A DNA stretch of 64,000 nt from Lawsonibacter celer (GTDB taxonomy: Bacteria > Bacillota > Clostridia > Oscillospirales > Oscillospiraceae): assembly GCF_014281125.1 (NCBI RefSeq), contig NZ_JACOEA010000002.1, positions 310,001 through 374,000 of the forward strand, given 5' to 3'. Each line of letters opens with the position of its first letter. Position 1 is the stretch's first letter. The position numbers and the translations under genes are program-made. The notes beneath the pieces were generated by a model that worked only from the letters and a program-made list of their open reading frames with translations, made no database searches and had not been told where the DNA came from. Positions 8,027 through 16,520 of the stretch are shown here, piece by piece.

Positions 8027-8781
8027 AGAAGGCCAATCGGGGCAACCTGCCGGCCCTGCTCTTTCTGTTGGGGCTGCTCATGCTGTGGCAGCTGGGGGCC
8101 ATGAAGGTGAACGCCGCCTATATCCTGCCCACGCCGGTGCAGATCCTCCAGAAGCTGTGGCAGCTTCGGGGGCCCCTCTTCACCGTCCATCTGCCCGCCA
8201 CCATGGCGGTCACCGGCATCGGCCTTGCCATCTCCATCGCCCTGGGCCTGGCCCTGGCGGCCGGGATGGATGCCAGCCCCCTGCTGCGCAAAACGGTATA
8301 CCCGGTGGTAGTGGCCTCCCAGACCATCCCCACCACGGCCATCGCGCCCCTGTTTGTGCTGTGGTTCGGCTATGGCATCTGGAGCAAGGTGCTGGTATGC
8401 GTGCTCATCACCTTTTTCCCCATCACCATCACGGTGTACGACGGACTGCGCTCGGCCAAGACCGAGATGGCCGAGCTGCTCTTTACCTACGGCGCCACCC
8501 GGTGGGAGGTGTTCCGTCTGGTAAAGGTACCCTGCGCCCTCCCCTACTTCTTCTCCGCCGTGAAGATGGCGGTACCCATGAGCGTCATCGGCGCGGCCAT
8601 CGGGGAGTGGCTGGGGGCCCAGAGCGGCCTGGGCTACTTTTCCCGCCGCATGATGACCCAGCTGGACGGGGCGGGGGTGTTCGCCCCCATCGTCCTGCTC
8701 TCCGCCGTGGCCATGCTGGCCGTAGCCCTTCTGGGCGCGGCGGAGACCCGCCTGGTCAAGTGGCGGGGAGAGACTGAATAA
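8023..8781 (+). CDS. thiX: ABC transporter permease for thiamine pyrimidine precursor (ThiX)
   Basis: A 252-aa permease with six predicted membrane helices and the BPD_transp_1 coupling loop around EMAELLFTYGATRWEVFRLV (EAA-like, conserved Gly). The frame is open further upstream, but GTG 8023 is chosen because it overlaps the thiZ stop (GTGA) and gives the family N-terminus KKANRGNLPALLFLLG. One polypeptide would form the homodimeric channel of the ThiXYZ importer. Confidence 0.88.
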   Translation: MKKANRGNLPALLFLLGLLMLWQLGAMKVNAAYILPTPVQILQKLWQLRGPLFTVHLPATMAVTGIGLAISIALGLALAAGMDASPLLRKTVYPVVVASQTIPTTAIAPLFVLWFGYGIWSKVLVCVLITFFPITITVYDGLRSAKTEMAELLFTYGATRWEVFRLVKVPCALPYFFSAVKMAVPMSVIGAAIGEWLGAQSGLGYFSRRMMTQLDGAGVFAPIVLLSAVAMLAVALLGAAETRLVKWRGETE

Positions 8782-8796
8782 AAAAGGAGTTTCGCT

Positions 8797-9822
8797 ATGA
8801 AAAGAATTTTTGCCCTTGCGCTGTGCGGGGTACTGCTGCTCTCCGGCTGCGGCGGGACCGGTCAGCCCCAGGTCTCCGGCGCCCCCGCCGGGGGATCGTC
8901 TCCCGCCGCCCTCAAGGAGCTGGACGTGGTGCTGGACTGGTACCCCAACGCCCTCCACGCCTTCCTGTACGTGGCCATGGAAAAGGGCTATTACGAGGAG
9001 GAGGGGCTGAAGGTCAACATCCGCTTCCCGTCCAACGCCAACGACGCCATCTCCCTGGTGGCCGCCGGGCAGGCGGACATCGGCCTCTACTATCAGCAGG
9101 ACGTGATTCAGGCCAGGGCCCAGCAGAACGTGCCGGTGAAATCCATCGGCGCCGTGGTACAGGCCCCGCTGAACATCGTCCTCTCTCTGGCGGAGAAGGA
9201 GATCCGCTCCCCGGAGGATCTGGTGGGCAAGACCGTGGGCTACGCGGGCACCGAGCTGTCCGAGGCTCTGATCCGCAGCATCATGGCCTACGTGGGGGCT
9301 GATTACTCCGACGTGACCATGATCGACGTGGGCTTTGACCTGATGAGCTCCATGACCACCGGCAATGTGGATGCCACCATCGGCTGCCTGGTCAACCACG
9401 AGGTGCCCCAGATGGAGGAGGAGGGCTTCGACGTGGCCTGGTTCGACCTGGACGACTACGGCGTGCCCACCTATTACGAGGGGGTGTTCCTGGCCGGCGA
9501 CGACGCCATTGAACGGGACAGCGACACCCTCGCCGCCTTCCTGCGGGCGTCCGCCAAAGGCTTTGCCGACATGAAGGCCGACCCGGAGGAGGCCCTGTCC
9601 ATTCTGCTCAGCAACCAAAACGAGGAAAACTTTCCCCTCTCGGAGACGGTGGAGCGCCAGAGCATGGCCACGCTTCTCCCCCTGATGGAGACGGAGGAGG
9701 CCGCTTTCCTCAGCCAGTCCGACGACTGCTGGCAGGAGAACATCGACTGGATGCTCTCCCAGGGCCTCATTGACCAGGCTCCCGCTCTGGACGACGTGCG
9801 GGTCAACCTGTCGTGGGAATAA
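8797..9822 (+). CDS. thiY: THI5/NMT1-like substrate-binding lipoprotein (ThiY)
   Basis: A 341-aa extracytoplasmic binding protein. A lipoprotein signal ends in the lipobox LLSGC with Cys18, followed by a Gly/Ser/Pro-rich linker and then the NMT1/THI5 domain beginning ELDVVLDWYPNALHAFLYVAMEKGYY. The THI5-like fold in ABC form binds HMP-type pyrimidines such as formylaminopyrimidine. AAAAAGGAG precedes the ATG. It is the last gene of the thiamine operon; a GC-rich hairpin follows. Confidence 0.9.
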   Translation: MKRIFALALCGVLLLSGCGGTGQPQVSGAPAGGSSPAALKELDVVLDWYPNALHAFLYVAMEKGYYEEEGLKVNIRFPSNANDAISLVAAGQADIGLYYQQDVIQARAQQNVPVKSIGAVVQAPLNIVLSLAEKEIRSPEDLVGKTVGYAGTELSEALIRSIMAYVGADYSDVTMIDVGFDLMSSMTTGNVDATIGCLVNHEVPQMEEEGFDVAWFDLDDYGVPTYYEGVFLAGDDAIERDSDTLAAFLRASAKGFADMKADPEEALSILLSNQNEENFPLSETVERQSMATLLPLMETEEAAFLSQSDDCWQENIDWMLSQGLIDQAPALDDVRVNLSWE

Positions 9823-9838
9823 GCCCCGTTATAAAGCA

Positions 9839-9872
9839 GGGGCCCGGCGCAGTTCCCTCTGCGCCGGGCCCC
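9839..9872 (+). terminator. Hairpin ending the thiamine operon
   Basis: A perfect 14-bp GC-rich stem (9839-9852 with 9859-9872) and 6-nt loop, followed only by CTTTG. The position after thiY supports a terminator, although the U-tract is poor. Confidence 0.7.
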
Positions 9873-9980
9873 CTTTGCCCCATTCTGATCCTATCAAAAT
9901 TTTTAAATCTGGGTATTTTAATAATTCCAGAACTTGCTATACTGGCTTCATCATCCGAATATGAATGGGAGTGAACGGAA

Positions 9981-10856
9981 ATGGAAAAGAGCAGATATGA
10001 GCTCAACAAGGAGTTGGCCCAAATGCTCAAGGGCGGTGTAATTATGGATGTCACCACGCCGGAACAGGCTGAAATCGCCGAGGCGGCAGGCGCCTGTGCG
10101 GTGATGGCGCTGGAGCGGATCCCGGCAGACATCCGGGCCGCCGGAGGCGTTTCGCGCATGAGCGACCCAAAGATGATCCGGGGCATTCAGGAGGCGGTCT
10201 CCATCCCCGTTATGGCCAAGTGCCGCATCGGCCACTTTGTGGAGGCTCAGATTCTGGAGGCCATTGAGATTGACTACATCGACGAGAGCGAGGTGCTCTC
10301 CCCGGCTGACGACATATACCATATTGACAAGACCAAGTTCCGGGTCCCCTTCGTATGCGGCGCCCGGGACCTGGGGGAAGCCCTGCGCCGGATTGCCGAG
10401 GGTGCCTCCATGATCCGCACCAAAGGCGAGCCCGGCACCGGTGACGTGGTGCAGGCGGTGCGCCACATGCGGGCCATGAATGCGGAAATCCGCCGGGTCC
10501 AGAATCTGCGGGAGGATGAGCTGTATGAGGCGGCCAAACAGCTCCAGGTCCCGGTGAGTCTGCTGCGCTGTGTCCACGAGCATGGCCGCCTGCCAGTGGT
10601 CAATTTCGCCGCAGGCGGCGTGGCCACCCCGGCAGACGCGGCGTTGATGATGCAGCTGGGGGCCGAGGGCGTGTTTGTAGGCTCAGGCATCTTCAAATCC
10701 GGCAATCCCGCGAAGCGGGCCGCAGCCATTGTCCAGGCGGTTGCCAACTACACCGATGCCAAACGCATTGCGGAGCTGTCCGCTGATTTAGGTGAGGCCA
10801 TGGTGGGCATCAACGAAAATGAGATCGCCCTGCTCATGGCGGAGCGGGGCAAATGA
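9981..10856 (+). CDS. pdxS: Pyridoxal 5'-phosphate synthase lyase subunit PdxS
   Basis: PdxS makes PLP from ribose 5-phosphate, glyceraldehyde 3-phosphate and ammonia delivered by PdxT. The 291-aa TIM-barrel protein keeps Asp23 ([10 protein letters not shown]), Lys80 ([10 protein letters not shown]), Lys148 ([10 protein letters not shown]) and the [19 protein letters not shown] phosphate loop. Start ATG 9981 gives the normal N-terminus. A TATACT hexamer upstream (about 9936-9941) may be part of the promoter, but no clear -35 is seen. pdxT follows directly. Confidence 0.96.
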   Translation: MEKSRYELNKELAQMLKGGVIMDVTTPEQAEIAEAAGACAVMALERIPADIRAAGGVSRMSDPKMIRGIQEAVSIPVMAKCRIGHFVEAQILEAIEIDYIDESEVLSPADDIYHIDKTKFRVPFVCGARDLGEALRRIAEGASMIRTKGEPGTGDVVQAVRHMRAMNAEIRRVQNLREDELYEAAKQLQVPVSLLRCVHEHGRLPVVNFAAGGVATPADAALMMQLGAEGVFVGSGIFKSGNPAKRAAAIVQAVANYTDAKRIAELSADLGEAMVGINENEIALLMAERGK

Positions 10857-10857
10857 A

Positions 10858-11427
10858 ATGATTGTCGCCATTCTGGCCCTCCAGGGGGCCTTCGCCGAAC
10901 ACGCCGCCGCACTGGACCGGCTGGGCACAGATCACTTTGAGATCCGCCGCCCCCAGGACTTGGACCGCCCCTTTGACGCGCTGATTCTTCCCGGCGGAGA
11001 AAGCACCGTAATGGGGAAGCTTCTGCGGGATCTGGACCTTTTTGAACCCCTGCGGGTGCGGATGGCCGAGGGACTGCCGGTATTCGGGACCTGCGCCGGG
11101 CTGATCCTGCTGGCCAGGACCGTGGAGGGCGGTACGCCCTGCTTTGCCGCCATGGACATCGCGGTCAAGCGCAATGCCTACGGCAGACAGCTGGGCAGCT
11201 TTTATACCCAGGCCCCCGTCCTGGGGATCGGCACGCTCCCTATGACCTTCATCCGCGCCCCCTATATTGCCTCCGCCGGGCCGGCGGTCCAGGTACTCGC
11301 CCAGGTGGACGGCCATATTGTGGCCGCCCGGCAGGGAAACCTCCTGGCGACCTCTTTCCATCCGGAGCTCAGTGCCGATCTTTCCGTCCACCGCTATTTT
11401 CTGGCCCTGGCAGGCCGGGCCCAATAG
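10858..11427 (+). CDS. pdxT: Pyridoxal 5'-phosphate synthase glutaminase subunit PdxT
   Basis: PdxT hydrolyses glutamine and channels ammonia to PdxS. The 189-aa class I amidotransferase has the PGGEST oxyanion region, nucleophile Cys79 (FGTCAGLILLA), and His168/Glu170 (SFHPELSAD), so the triad is complete. The ATG at 10858 lies one base after the pdxS stop; the frame stays open further upstream inside pdxS, but the family N-terminus IVAILALQGAFAEH fixes this start. A terminator follows. Confidence 0.95.
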   Translation: MIVAILALQGAFAEHAAALDRLGTDHFEIRRPQDLDRPFDALILPGGESTVMGKLLRDLDLFEPLRVRMAEGLPVFGTCAGLILLARTVEGGTPCFAAMDIAVKRNAYGRQLGSFYTQAPVLGIGTLPMTFIRAPYIASAGPAVQVLAQVDGHIVAARQGNLLATSFHPELSADLSVHRYFLALAGRAQ

Positions 11428-11433
11428 AGAACC

Positions 11434-11461
11434 ACCCCCGCCCGGAAAGCCGGGTGGGGGT
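11434..11461 (+). terminator. Terminator after pdxT
   Basis: A 12-bp stem with one G-T pair (11434-11445 with 11450-11461) and a 4-nt loop lies 6 bases after the pdxT stop and separates it from the convergent Rrf2 gene. The T-run is short. Confidence 0.65.
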
Positions 11462-11483
11462 ATTCTGCGCAGGGGACCATGCC

Positions 11484-11912
11484 TCAAATGATATAGTCGT
11501 TCCCCGCCTGGTCCGGAGCCATCAGGTCCGCCAGGGTAATGCCGTCAAAAAATTCACGGATCATCTGGTCCAACTTCCGCCACATAGGCAGGGTGCGGCA
11601 GCTGGCCATACGGGGGCAGTCCACCGGATCCTGCTCCAGACAGGCTACCGGTGCCAGGCTCCCCTCGGTCAGGCGCAGGATGGACCCTACGGTATACTGC
11701 TCCGGCGCACGGGTCAGGCGGTAGCCGCCGCCCTTCCCCCGCAGGCCGGAGAGCAGCTTGCTCCGGACCAGCGTCTTCAGAATGCTCTCCAGATATTTTT
11801 CCGAAATCTCCTGCCGCTGAGCAATCTCCTTCAGGGGAAGATAGCCCTCCGACTGGTGTTCCGCCAGGTCGATCATCACCCGCAGGGCATAGCGGCCCTT
11901 GGTTGAAATCAT
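11484..11912 (-). CDS. Rrf2 family transcriptional regulator (cysteine / Fe-S type)
   Basis: A 142-aa Rrf2-family regulator: an N-terminal winged helix (MISTKGRYALRVMIDLA, the EISEKYLESILKTL recognition region, GKGGGYRL wing) and a dimerisation region with three cysteines in ACLEQDPVDC-PRMASC. The three Cys could bind a [2Fe-2S] cluster as in IscR, although their 8/6 spacing differs from IscR. Its divergent position to cysK-nifS-mnmA suggests control of cysteine and sulfur-transfer genes. Two consecutive ATGs (11915 and 11912) are possible; the second is used here. Confidence 0.85.
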   Translation of the reverse strand: MISTKGRYALRVMIDLAEHQSEGYLPLKEIAQRQEISEKYLESILKTLVRSKLLSGLRGKGGGYRLTRAPEQYTVGSILRLTEGSLAPVACLEQDPVDCPRMASCRTLPMWRKLDQMIREFFDGITLADLMAPDQAGNDYII

Positions 11913-12003
11913 CATAGCCGGTGTCCTCCATTTTTATTAAACCCATTATATAACAAGGTAAATAGGAATACAATGGAGAAGCAAAAAATTTTTCTTCCCC
12001 CTA

Positions 12004-12032
12004 TTGACAAAGCTTGGCAGCCGTACTATAAT
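12004..12032 (+). promoter_or_regulatory. Consensus promoter of cysK-nifS-mnmA
   Basis: TTGACA (12004-12009), a 17-bp spacer and TATAAT (12027-12032): a perfect sigma-A promoter. Transcription would begin near 12040, leaving a leader of about 155 nt before cysK. Confidence 0.88.
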
Positions 12033-12063
12033 TCCAATAAACCTACTTAGAAAGTTGGTAATT
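12030..12063 (+). promoter_or_regulatory. Candidate Rrf2 operator overlapping the -10 box
   Basis: An imperfect dyad with AATTCCAA (12030-12037) and TTGGTAATT (12055-12063) overlaps the -10 and the probable start site, a position suited to repression by the neighbouring Rrf2 protein. The match is by eye only and no known consensus is claimed. Confidence 0.4.
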
Positions 12064-12197
12064 AAAATGAGTAAGGCTTTCCCGGCCGTCAGCCGGATCC
12101 GCATTCCATGCCGGCTGTGTTTGTGCTGGCACTGTCGCCAGGCAGGATAAACGCCGCTTTCCCACTACAAACACATGCTATTTTGGAGGTAATGAAC

Positions 12198-13130
12198 ATG
12201 AGCAATATTTATACATCCGCTGACCAGCTGATCGGCAAGACCCCCCTGCTGGAGCTGACCCACATCGAAAAGGAGCTGGGCCTGGAGGCCAGAATTCTGG
12301 GCAAATTGGAGTACTTCAATCCCGCCGGCTCGGTCAAGGACCGCATTGCAAAGGCCATGATCGACGACGCCGAGGCCAAGGGTTTGCTGAAGCCCGACTC
12401 GGTCATCATTGAGCCAACCTCCGGCAACACCGGTATTGGTCTGGCTTCCGTGGCCGCGGCCCGTGGCTACCGCATCATAATTGTCATGCCTGAGACCATG
12501 AGCGTGGAGCGCCGGCAGCTGATGAAGGCCTACGGTGCGGAGCTGGTGCTCACAGAGGGCGCCAAGGGTATGAAGGGGGCCATCGCCAAGGCTGACGAGC
12601 TGGCGAAGGAAATTCCGAACAGCTTTATCCCCGGCCAGTTTGTCAACCCGGCCAACCCCGCTGCCCACAAGGCCACCACCGGCCCGGAAATCTGGGTGGA
12701 TACCGACGGGAAGGTGGACCTTTTCGTCGCCGGCGTGGGTACCGGCGGCACAGTCACCGGCGTGGGTGAGTATCTGAAGGCCCGCAATCCCGAGGTCAAG
12801 GTGGTCGCGGTGGAGCCGGCCGCTTCCCCGGTCCTGAGCAAGGGCACCGCCGGTTCCCACAAGATTCAGGGCATCGGCGCGGGCTTTGTCCCGGATGTGC
12901 TCGACACCAAGGTGTATGATGAGATCATTGCCGTGGAAAACGACGACGCCTTTGCCACCGGCAGGCTGGTAGGCCGGAAGGAAGGCGTGCTGGTGGGCAT
13001 CTCCTCCGGCGCCGCGGTATGGGCCGCCATTGAACTGGCCAAGCGCCCGGAAAACAAGGGCAAGACCATTGTGGTCCTGCTGCCCGACACCGGGGACCGC
13101 TACCTCTCCACCCCCCTGTTTGCCGACTGA
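12198..13130 (+). CDS. cysK: Cysteine synthase A (O-acetylserine sulfhydrylase) CysK
   Basis: CysK makes cysteine from O-acetylserine and sulfide using PLP. The 310-aa protein has Lys47 in [11 protein letters not shown], the SGNTG loop (75-79), [14 protein letters not shown] binding the cofactor phosphate, and [14 protein letters not shown] 12198 is preferred over ATG 12192 because GGAGG (12185-12189) is 8 bases from the former and only 2 from the latter. It heads the gene set cysK-nifS-mnmA; its product cysteine is the sulfur donor used by the next gene. Confidence 0.95.
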   Translation: MSNIYTSADQLIGKTPLLELTHIEKELGLEARILGKLEYFNPAGSVKDRIAKAMIDDAEAKGLLKPDSVIIEPTSGNTGIGLASVAAARGYRIIIVMPETMSVERRQLMKAYGAELVLTEGAKGMKGAIAKADELAKEIPNSFIPGQFVNPANPAAHKATTGPEIWVDTDGKVDLFVAGVGTGGTVTGVGEYLKARNPEVKVVAVEPAASPVLSKGTAGSHKIQGIGAGFVPDVLDTKVYDEIIAVENDDAFATGRLVGRKEGVLVGISSGAAVWAAIELAKRPENKGKTIVVLLPDTGDRYLSTPLFAD

Positions 13131-13152
13131 CCGGATTGATGCCGCGCATACA

Positions 13153-13194
13153 GCGCCCAGGCCGCCGCGTGTTCCGATGCGGCGGCCTGGGCGC
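13153..13194 (+). terminator. Strong hairpin between cysK and nifS
   Basis: A perfect 16-bp GC-rich stem (13153-13168 with 13179-13194) with a 10-nt loop. It lacks a T-tract, so it may attenuate or stabilise the cysK transcript rather than end it completely. Confidence 0.5.
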
Positions 13195-13229
13195 TTACGT
13201 ATGAGCGTCAGGCGAGAAAGGAGTCCATG

Positions 13230-14378
13230 ATGATCTACGCGGACAACGCCGCCTCCACGGCGCTTCACCCCAGGGCGCTGGAGGCCATGCTGCCCTGGCT
13301 GACGCAGCACTGGGGCAATCCCGGCAGCATCCATACCGCCGGGGACACGGCGGCCCGGGCGGTGGCCCGGGCACGGGATCAGATCGCCTTCCGCCTGGGC
13401 TGCAGCCCCAGAGAGGTATACTTTACCTCCAGCGGCAGCGAGGCGGACAATCAGGCCGTCCTCACAGGCGCCGCCTGGGGGGCGGCGCGGGGCAGGCGGC
13501 ATGTGTTGGCCGCAGCCTTTGAGCACCCCGCGGTGCTTCGGCCGCTGGAGCATCTGGCGTGCCTGGGAGAGATCGAACTCACCCTCCTGCCTCCGGACGG
13601 GCAGGGGCGCATCTCGATTGACCAGGCGGCCGCCGCATTACGGGAAGATACCGGCCTGGTCAGCGTCATGGCGGCCAACAACGAGGTCGGCACCCTTCAG
13701 CCTGTGGAGGAGCTGGCCGAACTGTGCCGGGCACGCGGAGCGCTATTCCACACCGACGCGGTACAGGCCGTGGGCGAGCTCCCGCTGGAGCGGGTAAAGG
13801 CCGATCTGCTCAGCCTTTCCGCCCATAAGTTTCACGGCCCAAAGGGCGTGGGTGCGCTTGTATGCCGCAACGGCCTGACTCCGGTTCCCCTGATCCGCGG
13901 CGGCGGGCAGGAGCGTGGCTGCCGGGCCGGGACGGAGCATGTGTCCGGCATTATGGGCATGGCCGCCGCCCTGGAGGAGGCCTGCACTGGCGCGGAGGCC
14001 CGCCGCGCCTATGTATCGTCCCTACGGGACCGGCTGGCCGCCGGGCTGGCGCGTATTCCGGGGGCGCACCTCACCGCCGCCGGCGCGGCCCGTGTGTCCG
14101 GTATTGTCCATGTCTGCTTTGAAGCGGCGGACCGGGAGACCCTGCTCCTGCTTCTGGACCGAATGGGAGTCTGCGCCTCCGCCGGGGCGGCCTGCTCCGC
14201 CGGGGCGCTGGAGCCCAGCCACGTGCTGCGCAGCATGGGTATCCCGGAGGCCCTCGCCCGGGGCGCGCTGCGCTTCTCCCTGTGCGCGGACAATACGCCG
14301 GAGGAAGCAGACGCCATCGCAGATGCGGCCGCAGCTGCCGTTGCCCAGGCCGGGGCCGGAGAGGGGGTGCTGTCTTGA
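13230..14378 (+). CDS. Cysteine desulfurase (NifS/IscS family)
   Basis: PLP enzyme that takes sulfur from cysteine as persulfide. The 382-aa protein has the YADNAAST N-terminus, SSGSEADNQAV, MAANNEVGTLQPVEEL, PLP lysine Lys200 (SLSAHKFHGPKG) and the catalytic cysteine Cys322 in SAGAACSAGALEPSHVL, which marks class I desulfurases. Two adjacent ATGs exist (13227, 13230); the second has better spacing from AAAGGAG. It overlaps mnmA, so its likely role is to supply sulfur for tRNA 2-thiouridine. Confidence 0.92.
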   Translation: MIYADNAASTALHPRALEAMLPWLTQHWGNPGSIHTAGDTAARAVARARDQIAFRLGCSPREVYFTSSGSEADNQAVLTGAAWGAARGRRHVLAAAFEHPAVLRPLEHLACLGEIELTLLPPDGQGRISIDQAAAALREDTGLVSVMAANNEVGTLQPVEELAELCRARGALFHTDAVQAVGELPLERVKADLLSLSAHKFHGPKGVGALVCRNGLTPVPLIRGGGQERGCRAGTEHVSGIMGMAAALEEACTGAEARRAYVSSLRDRLAAGLARIPGAHLTAAGAARVSGIVHVCFEAADRETLLLLLDRMGVCASAGAACSAGALEPSHVLRSMGIPEALARGALRFSLCADNTPEEADAIADAAAAAVAQAGAGEGVLS

Positions 14379-15448
14379 AACGGATTCTGGTGGCCATGAG
14401 CGGCGGCGTGGATTCTAGCGTGGCGGCCTGGCTGCTGCAGCAGCAGGGCTATGAGTGCGTGGGCGCCACGATGAAGCTCCTTCCGGTGTCCGCCGTGTCT
14501 CCCTCCGGGGGCCGCACCTGCTGCAGCCTGGAAGACATCGAGGACGCGCGCAGCGTAGCCTACCGCCTGGGAATCCCCTACCATGTCTTTGACTTCTCCC
14601 AGGAATTTGAGGAAAAGGTCATCCGCAAATTTGCGGACACCTATCAGCGGGGCGGTACGCCTAACCCCTGCATTGACTGCAACCGCTATCTGAAATTTGA
14701 CCGCCTGCTCCGCCGTGCCCGTGCCCTGGGGTGTGACGGGGTGGCCACCGGACATTACGCGCGCATCCGCTGGATGGACGGCCGCTGGTCACTGTGCAAG
14801 GGGTCGGACGGCAGCCGGGACCAGAGTTACGTGCTCTGCAGCCTGACACAGGACCAACTGGCCCACACGCTCTTTCCCCTGGGCGGCCTGCACAAGGACC
14901 AGGTGCGCGCCATCGCGGCGGAGCAAGGGCTCTGCAACGCCCGCAAACGGGACAGTCAGGACCTCTGCTTTGTGCCCGGCGGGGACTATGTGGCCTTTCT
15001 GGAGCGCTATACCGGGCAGCCCTGCCGGCCCGGGCCCATTTTGGACCGGACCGGCCGTGTTCTGGGCGCGCACAGGGGCACGGCGGCCTATACTATTGGC
15101 CAGCGGCGGGGTCTGGGTCTGGCTATGCCGGAGCCGGTCTATGTATGCGCCCTCTGCCCGGCGGAGAATACCGTTATTGTGGGCGCGGAACGCGACTTGT
15201 ACGCCTCCGCCCTGCTGGCGGAGGACTGGAACTGGATTGCCGCACCTCCTGGGGCTGTCGCCCGGGCAAATGCGAAGATCCGCTACCGCCAGGTGGAGCA
15301 GCCCGTCTCCGTGACCCCGCTGCCGGACGGCGGCGTCCGTCTGGAATTTGACGCGCCCCAGCGGGCTGTTACCCCCGGCCAGACGGCGGCGGTCTATCAT
15401 GGAGACACGCTTCTGGGGGGCGGCACCATCACACGGGTGCTGTATTGA
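14375..15448 (+). CDS. mnmA: tRNA-specific 2-thiouridylase MnmA
   Basis: MnmA thiolates U34 of tRNA-Lys, -Glu and -Gln. The 357-aa protein has the PP-loop AMSGGVDSSVAAWLL (residues 8-21), the family segment GATMKLLP, catalytic Cys102 in PNPCIDCNRYLKF and the partner Cys198 in SQDLCFVPGG, plus the C-terminal barrel. The start is TTG 14375, which overlaps the nifS stop (TTGA); AGGGGG lies upstream and no ATG is available. The nifS-mnmA pairing is common in Firmicutes. Confidence 0.94.
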   Translation: MKRILVAMSGGVDSSVAAWLLQQQGYECVGATMKLLPVSAVSPSGGRTCCSLEDIEDARSVAYRLGIPYHVFDFSQEFEEKVIRKFADTYQRGGTPNPCIDCNRYLKFDRLLRRARALGCDGVATGHYARIRWMDGRWSLCKGSDGSRDQSYVLCSLTQDQLAHTLFPLGGLHKDQVRAIAAEQGLCNARKRDSQDLCFVPGGDYVAFLERYTGQPCRPGPILDRTGRVLGAHRGTAAYTIGQRRGLGLAMPEPVYVCALCPAENTVIVGAERDLYASALLAEDWNWIAAPPGAVARANAKIRYRQVEQPVSVTPLPDGGVRLEFDAPQRAVTPGQTAAVYHGDTLLGGGTITRVLY

Positions 15449-15449
15449 G

Positions 15450-15483
15450 GGAAAAGGCCCCGCCGGAAGGCGGGGCCTTTTCC
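15450..15483 (+). terminator. Terminator after mnmA
   Basis: A perfect 15-bp stem (15450-15464 with 15469-15483) and GGAA tetraloop; the T-run forms the end of the 3' arm. It starts two bases after the mnmA stop codon. Confidence 0.85.
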
Positions 15484-15520
15484 ACCGTGCGCCTCAGGCG
15501 CGGGACGTCATTTCTTCCAT

Positions 15521-16201
15521 TCAGGGCTGTATGTAGCCGCCTGAGCGGGCCGCTCTATGTTTTCCTGCGCACACCGGGCAGCCGCACTTATTGGCTCCGG
15601 CACGGGAATAGACGACCGCCTTCCAGGCATGCCCCTGCGCACACAGCCACCAAACCCGCTTATGGCTGTTGGGCGTCACCATCTCGGCGGTCAGTGCGCC
15701 GTTGAGGGTGGGATGCCACTGGGCGGCCACCTGCGGCTCCAGTGTCCGCAAATCGTTAAAGCCGGCCAGCACCTTTTTTCCAGCGCAGTAGGGACAGCTG
15801 CTGCCACTGTTGGTGCGGGCCCCCACGGCCGCCCGATAGGAATGTCCCCTTCCGCACCGCCACCAAACCACCCGATTGCTGAACAGTGTCACCTGTTCCG
15901 GAGTTAAACCGTCGTTTTTCTCTGTGTCCCATTGGACCGCCACCTCCGGGAACCGGGAGGCCAGGTCGTTTTCCCCGGTCAGCAGCATTCGGTTTGTGCA
16001 CACCGGACAATTGCAGCCGTCCGTTCGAGACTTGACCAGCGACTGCCACTCATGGCCCTGCTCGCAGCGCCACCACACTTTTAGACGGGAGCCATAGCTC
16101 ACCATTTCAGGCGTGTAAGGTGCATTGCGCGCCGCGTCCCACTGTTCCAGCAGGTGTTCCATACCGCATTCCCTGCAATAGTCATATAGGGACCTTTTCA
16201 C
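15521..16201 (-). CDS. Treble-clef zinc-finger repeat protein
   Basis: A 226-aa protein built from three copies of a treble-clef zinc finger: each has a WW-C-x-GH (VWWRCEQGHEW, VWWRCGRGHSY, VWWLCAQGHAW) followed by a CPxC knuckle (NCPVC, SCPYC, GCPVC) and a linker with LA..FPEVAVQWDTEKN. Such proteins are common in Firmicutes and some are fused to nuclease domains; none is visible here. The frame is open to 16303, but GTG 16199-16201 has GAGGG upstream and begins at the family-like VKRSLYDYCRECG. Function is unknown; nucleic-acid binding is plausible. Confidence 0.75.
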   Translation of the reverse strand: MKRSLYDYCRECGMEHLLEQWDAARNAPYTPEMVSYGSRLKVWWRCEQGHEWQSLVKSRTDGCNCPVCTNRMLLTGENDLASRFPEVAVQWDTEKNDGLTPEQVTLFSNRVVWWRCGRGHSYRAAVGARTNSGSSCPYCAGKKVLAGFNDLRTLEPQVAAQWHPTLNGALTAEMVTPNSHKRVWWLCAQGHAWKAVVYSRAGANKCGCPVCAGKHRAARSGGYIQP

Positions 16202-16520
16202 AGAAACACCCTCTTCCTGTCCTGGTACAGCCGTCCTGGAGGCTGGAAACGAAATTAACATTTCGCATACAGCCTTAAACGTGTCCTGCCATAGAGAGAA
16301 CAAAAGATAGGAAGAGGGGCACTATTTATGTGCCGGATTGGAGCATGAAGGGCGCAGAAATGAAAGCCGCAAAAAAGTGTTTTTTCGCGGCCTGGATTTT
16401 TGTGCCCTCAACGTGGGAGTTTCTTGTGTTTTGTTAAATTTTGTGGTATGCTTTTTGAAAATATGTAGCTAAATCCGTCTTGTACGATGGGCTTTTGCGT
16501 CAAAATGTTAATTTTGCCTA
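16202..16520. other. Non-coding spacer with a long imperfect hairpin
   Basis: About 320 bp without a convincing gene. The only structure seen is a hairpin around 16360-16392 in which GCCGC-AAAAAA pairs with TTTTTT-CGCGGC across GTG, with further imperfect pairing outside. It could be the bidirectional terminator between the flanking minus-strand genes. Confidence 0.4.

Noticed and set aside
7933..9618. A 561-codon minus-strand frame across thiX-thiY
   Set aside because: Antisense to two well-supported transporter genes; no ribosome site or domain.
12033..12197. T-box or other cysteine-responsive riboswitch in the cysK leader
   Set aside because: The 155-nt leader lacks the T-box TGGNACCGCG sequence, a specifier loop and a terminator, and no S-box elements are seen.
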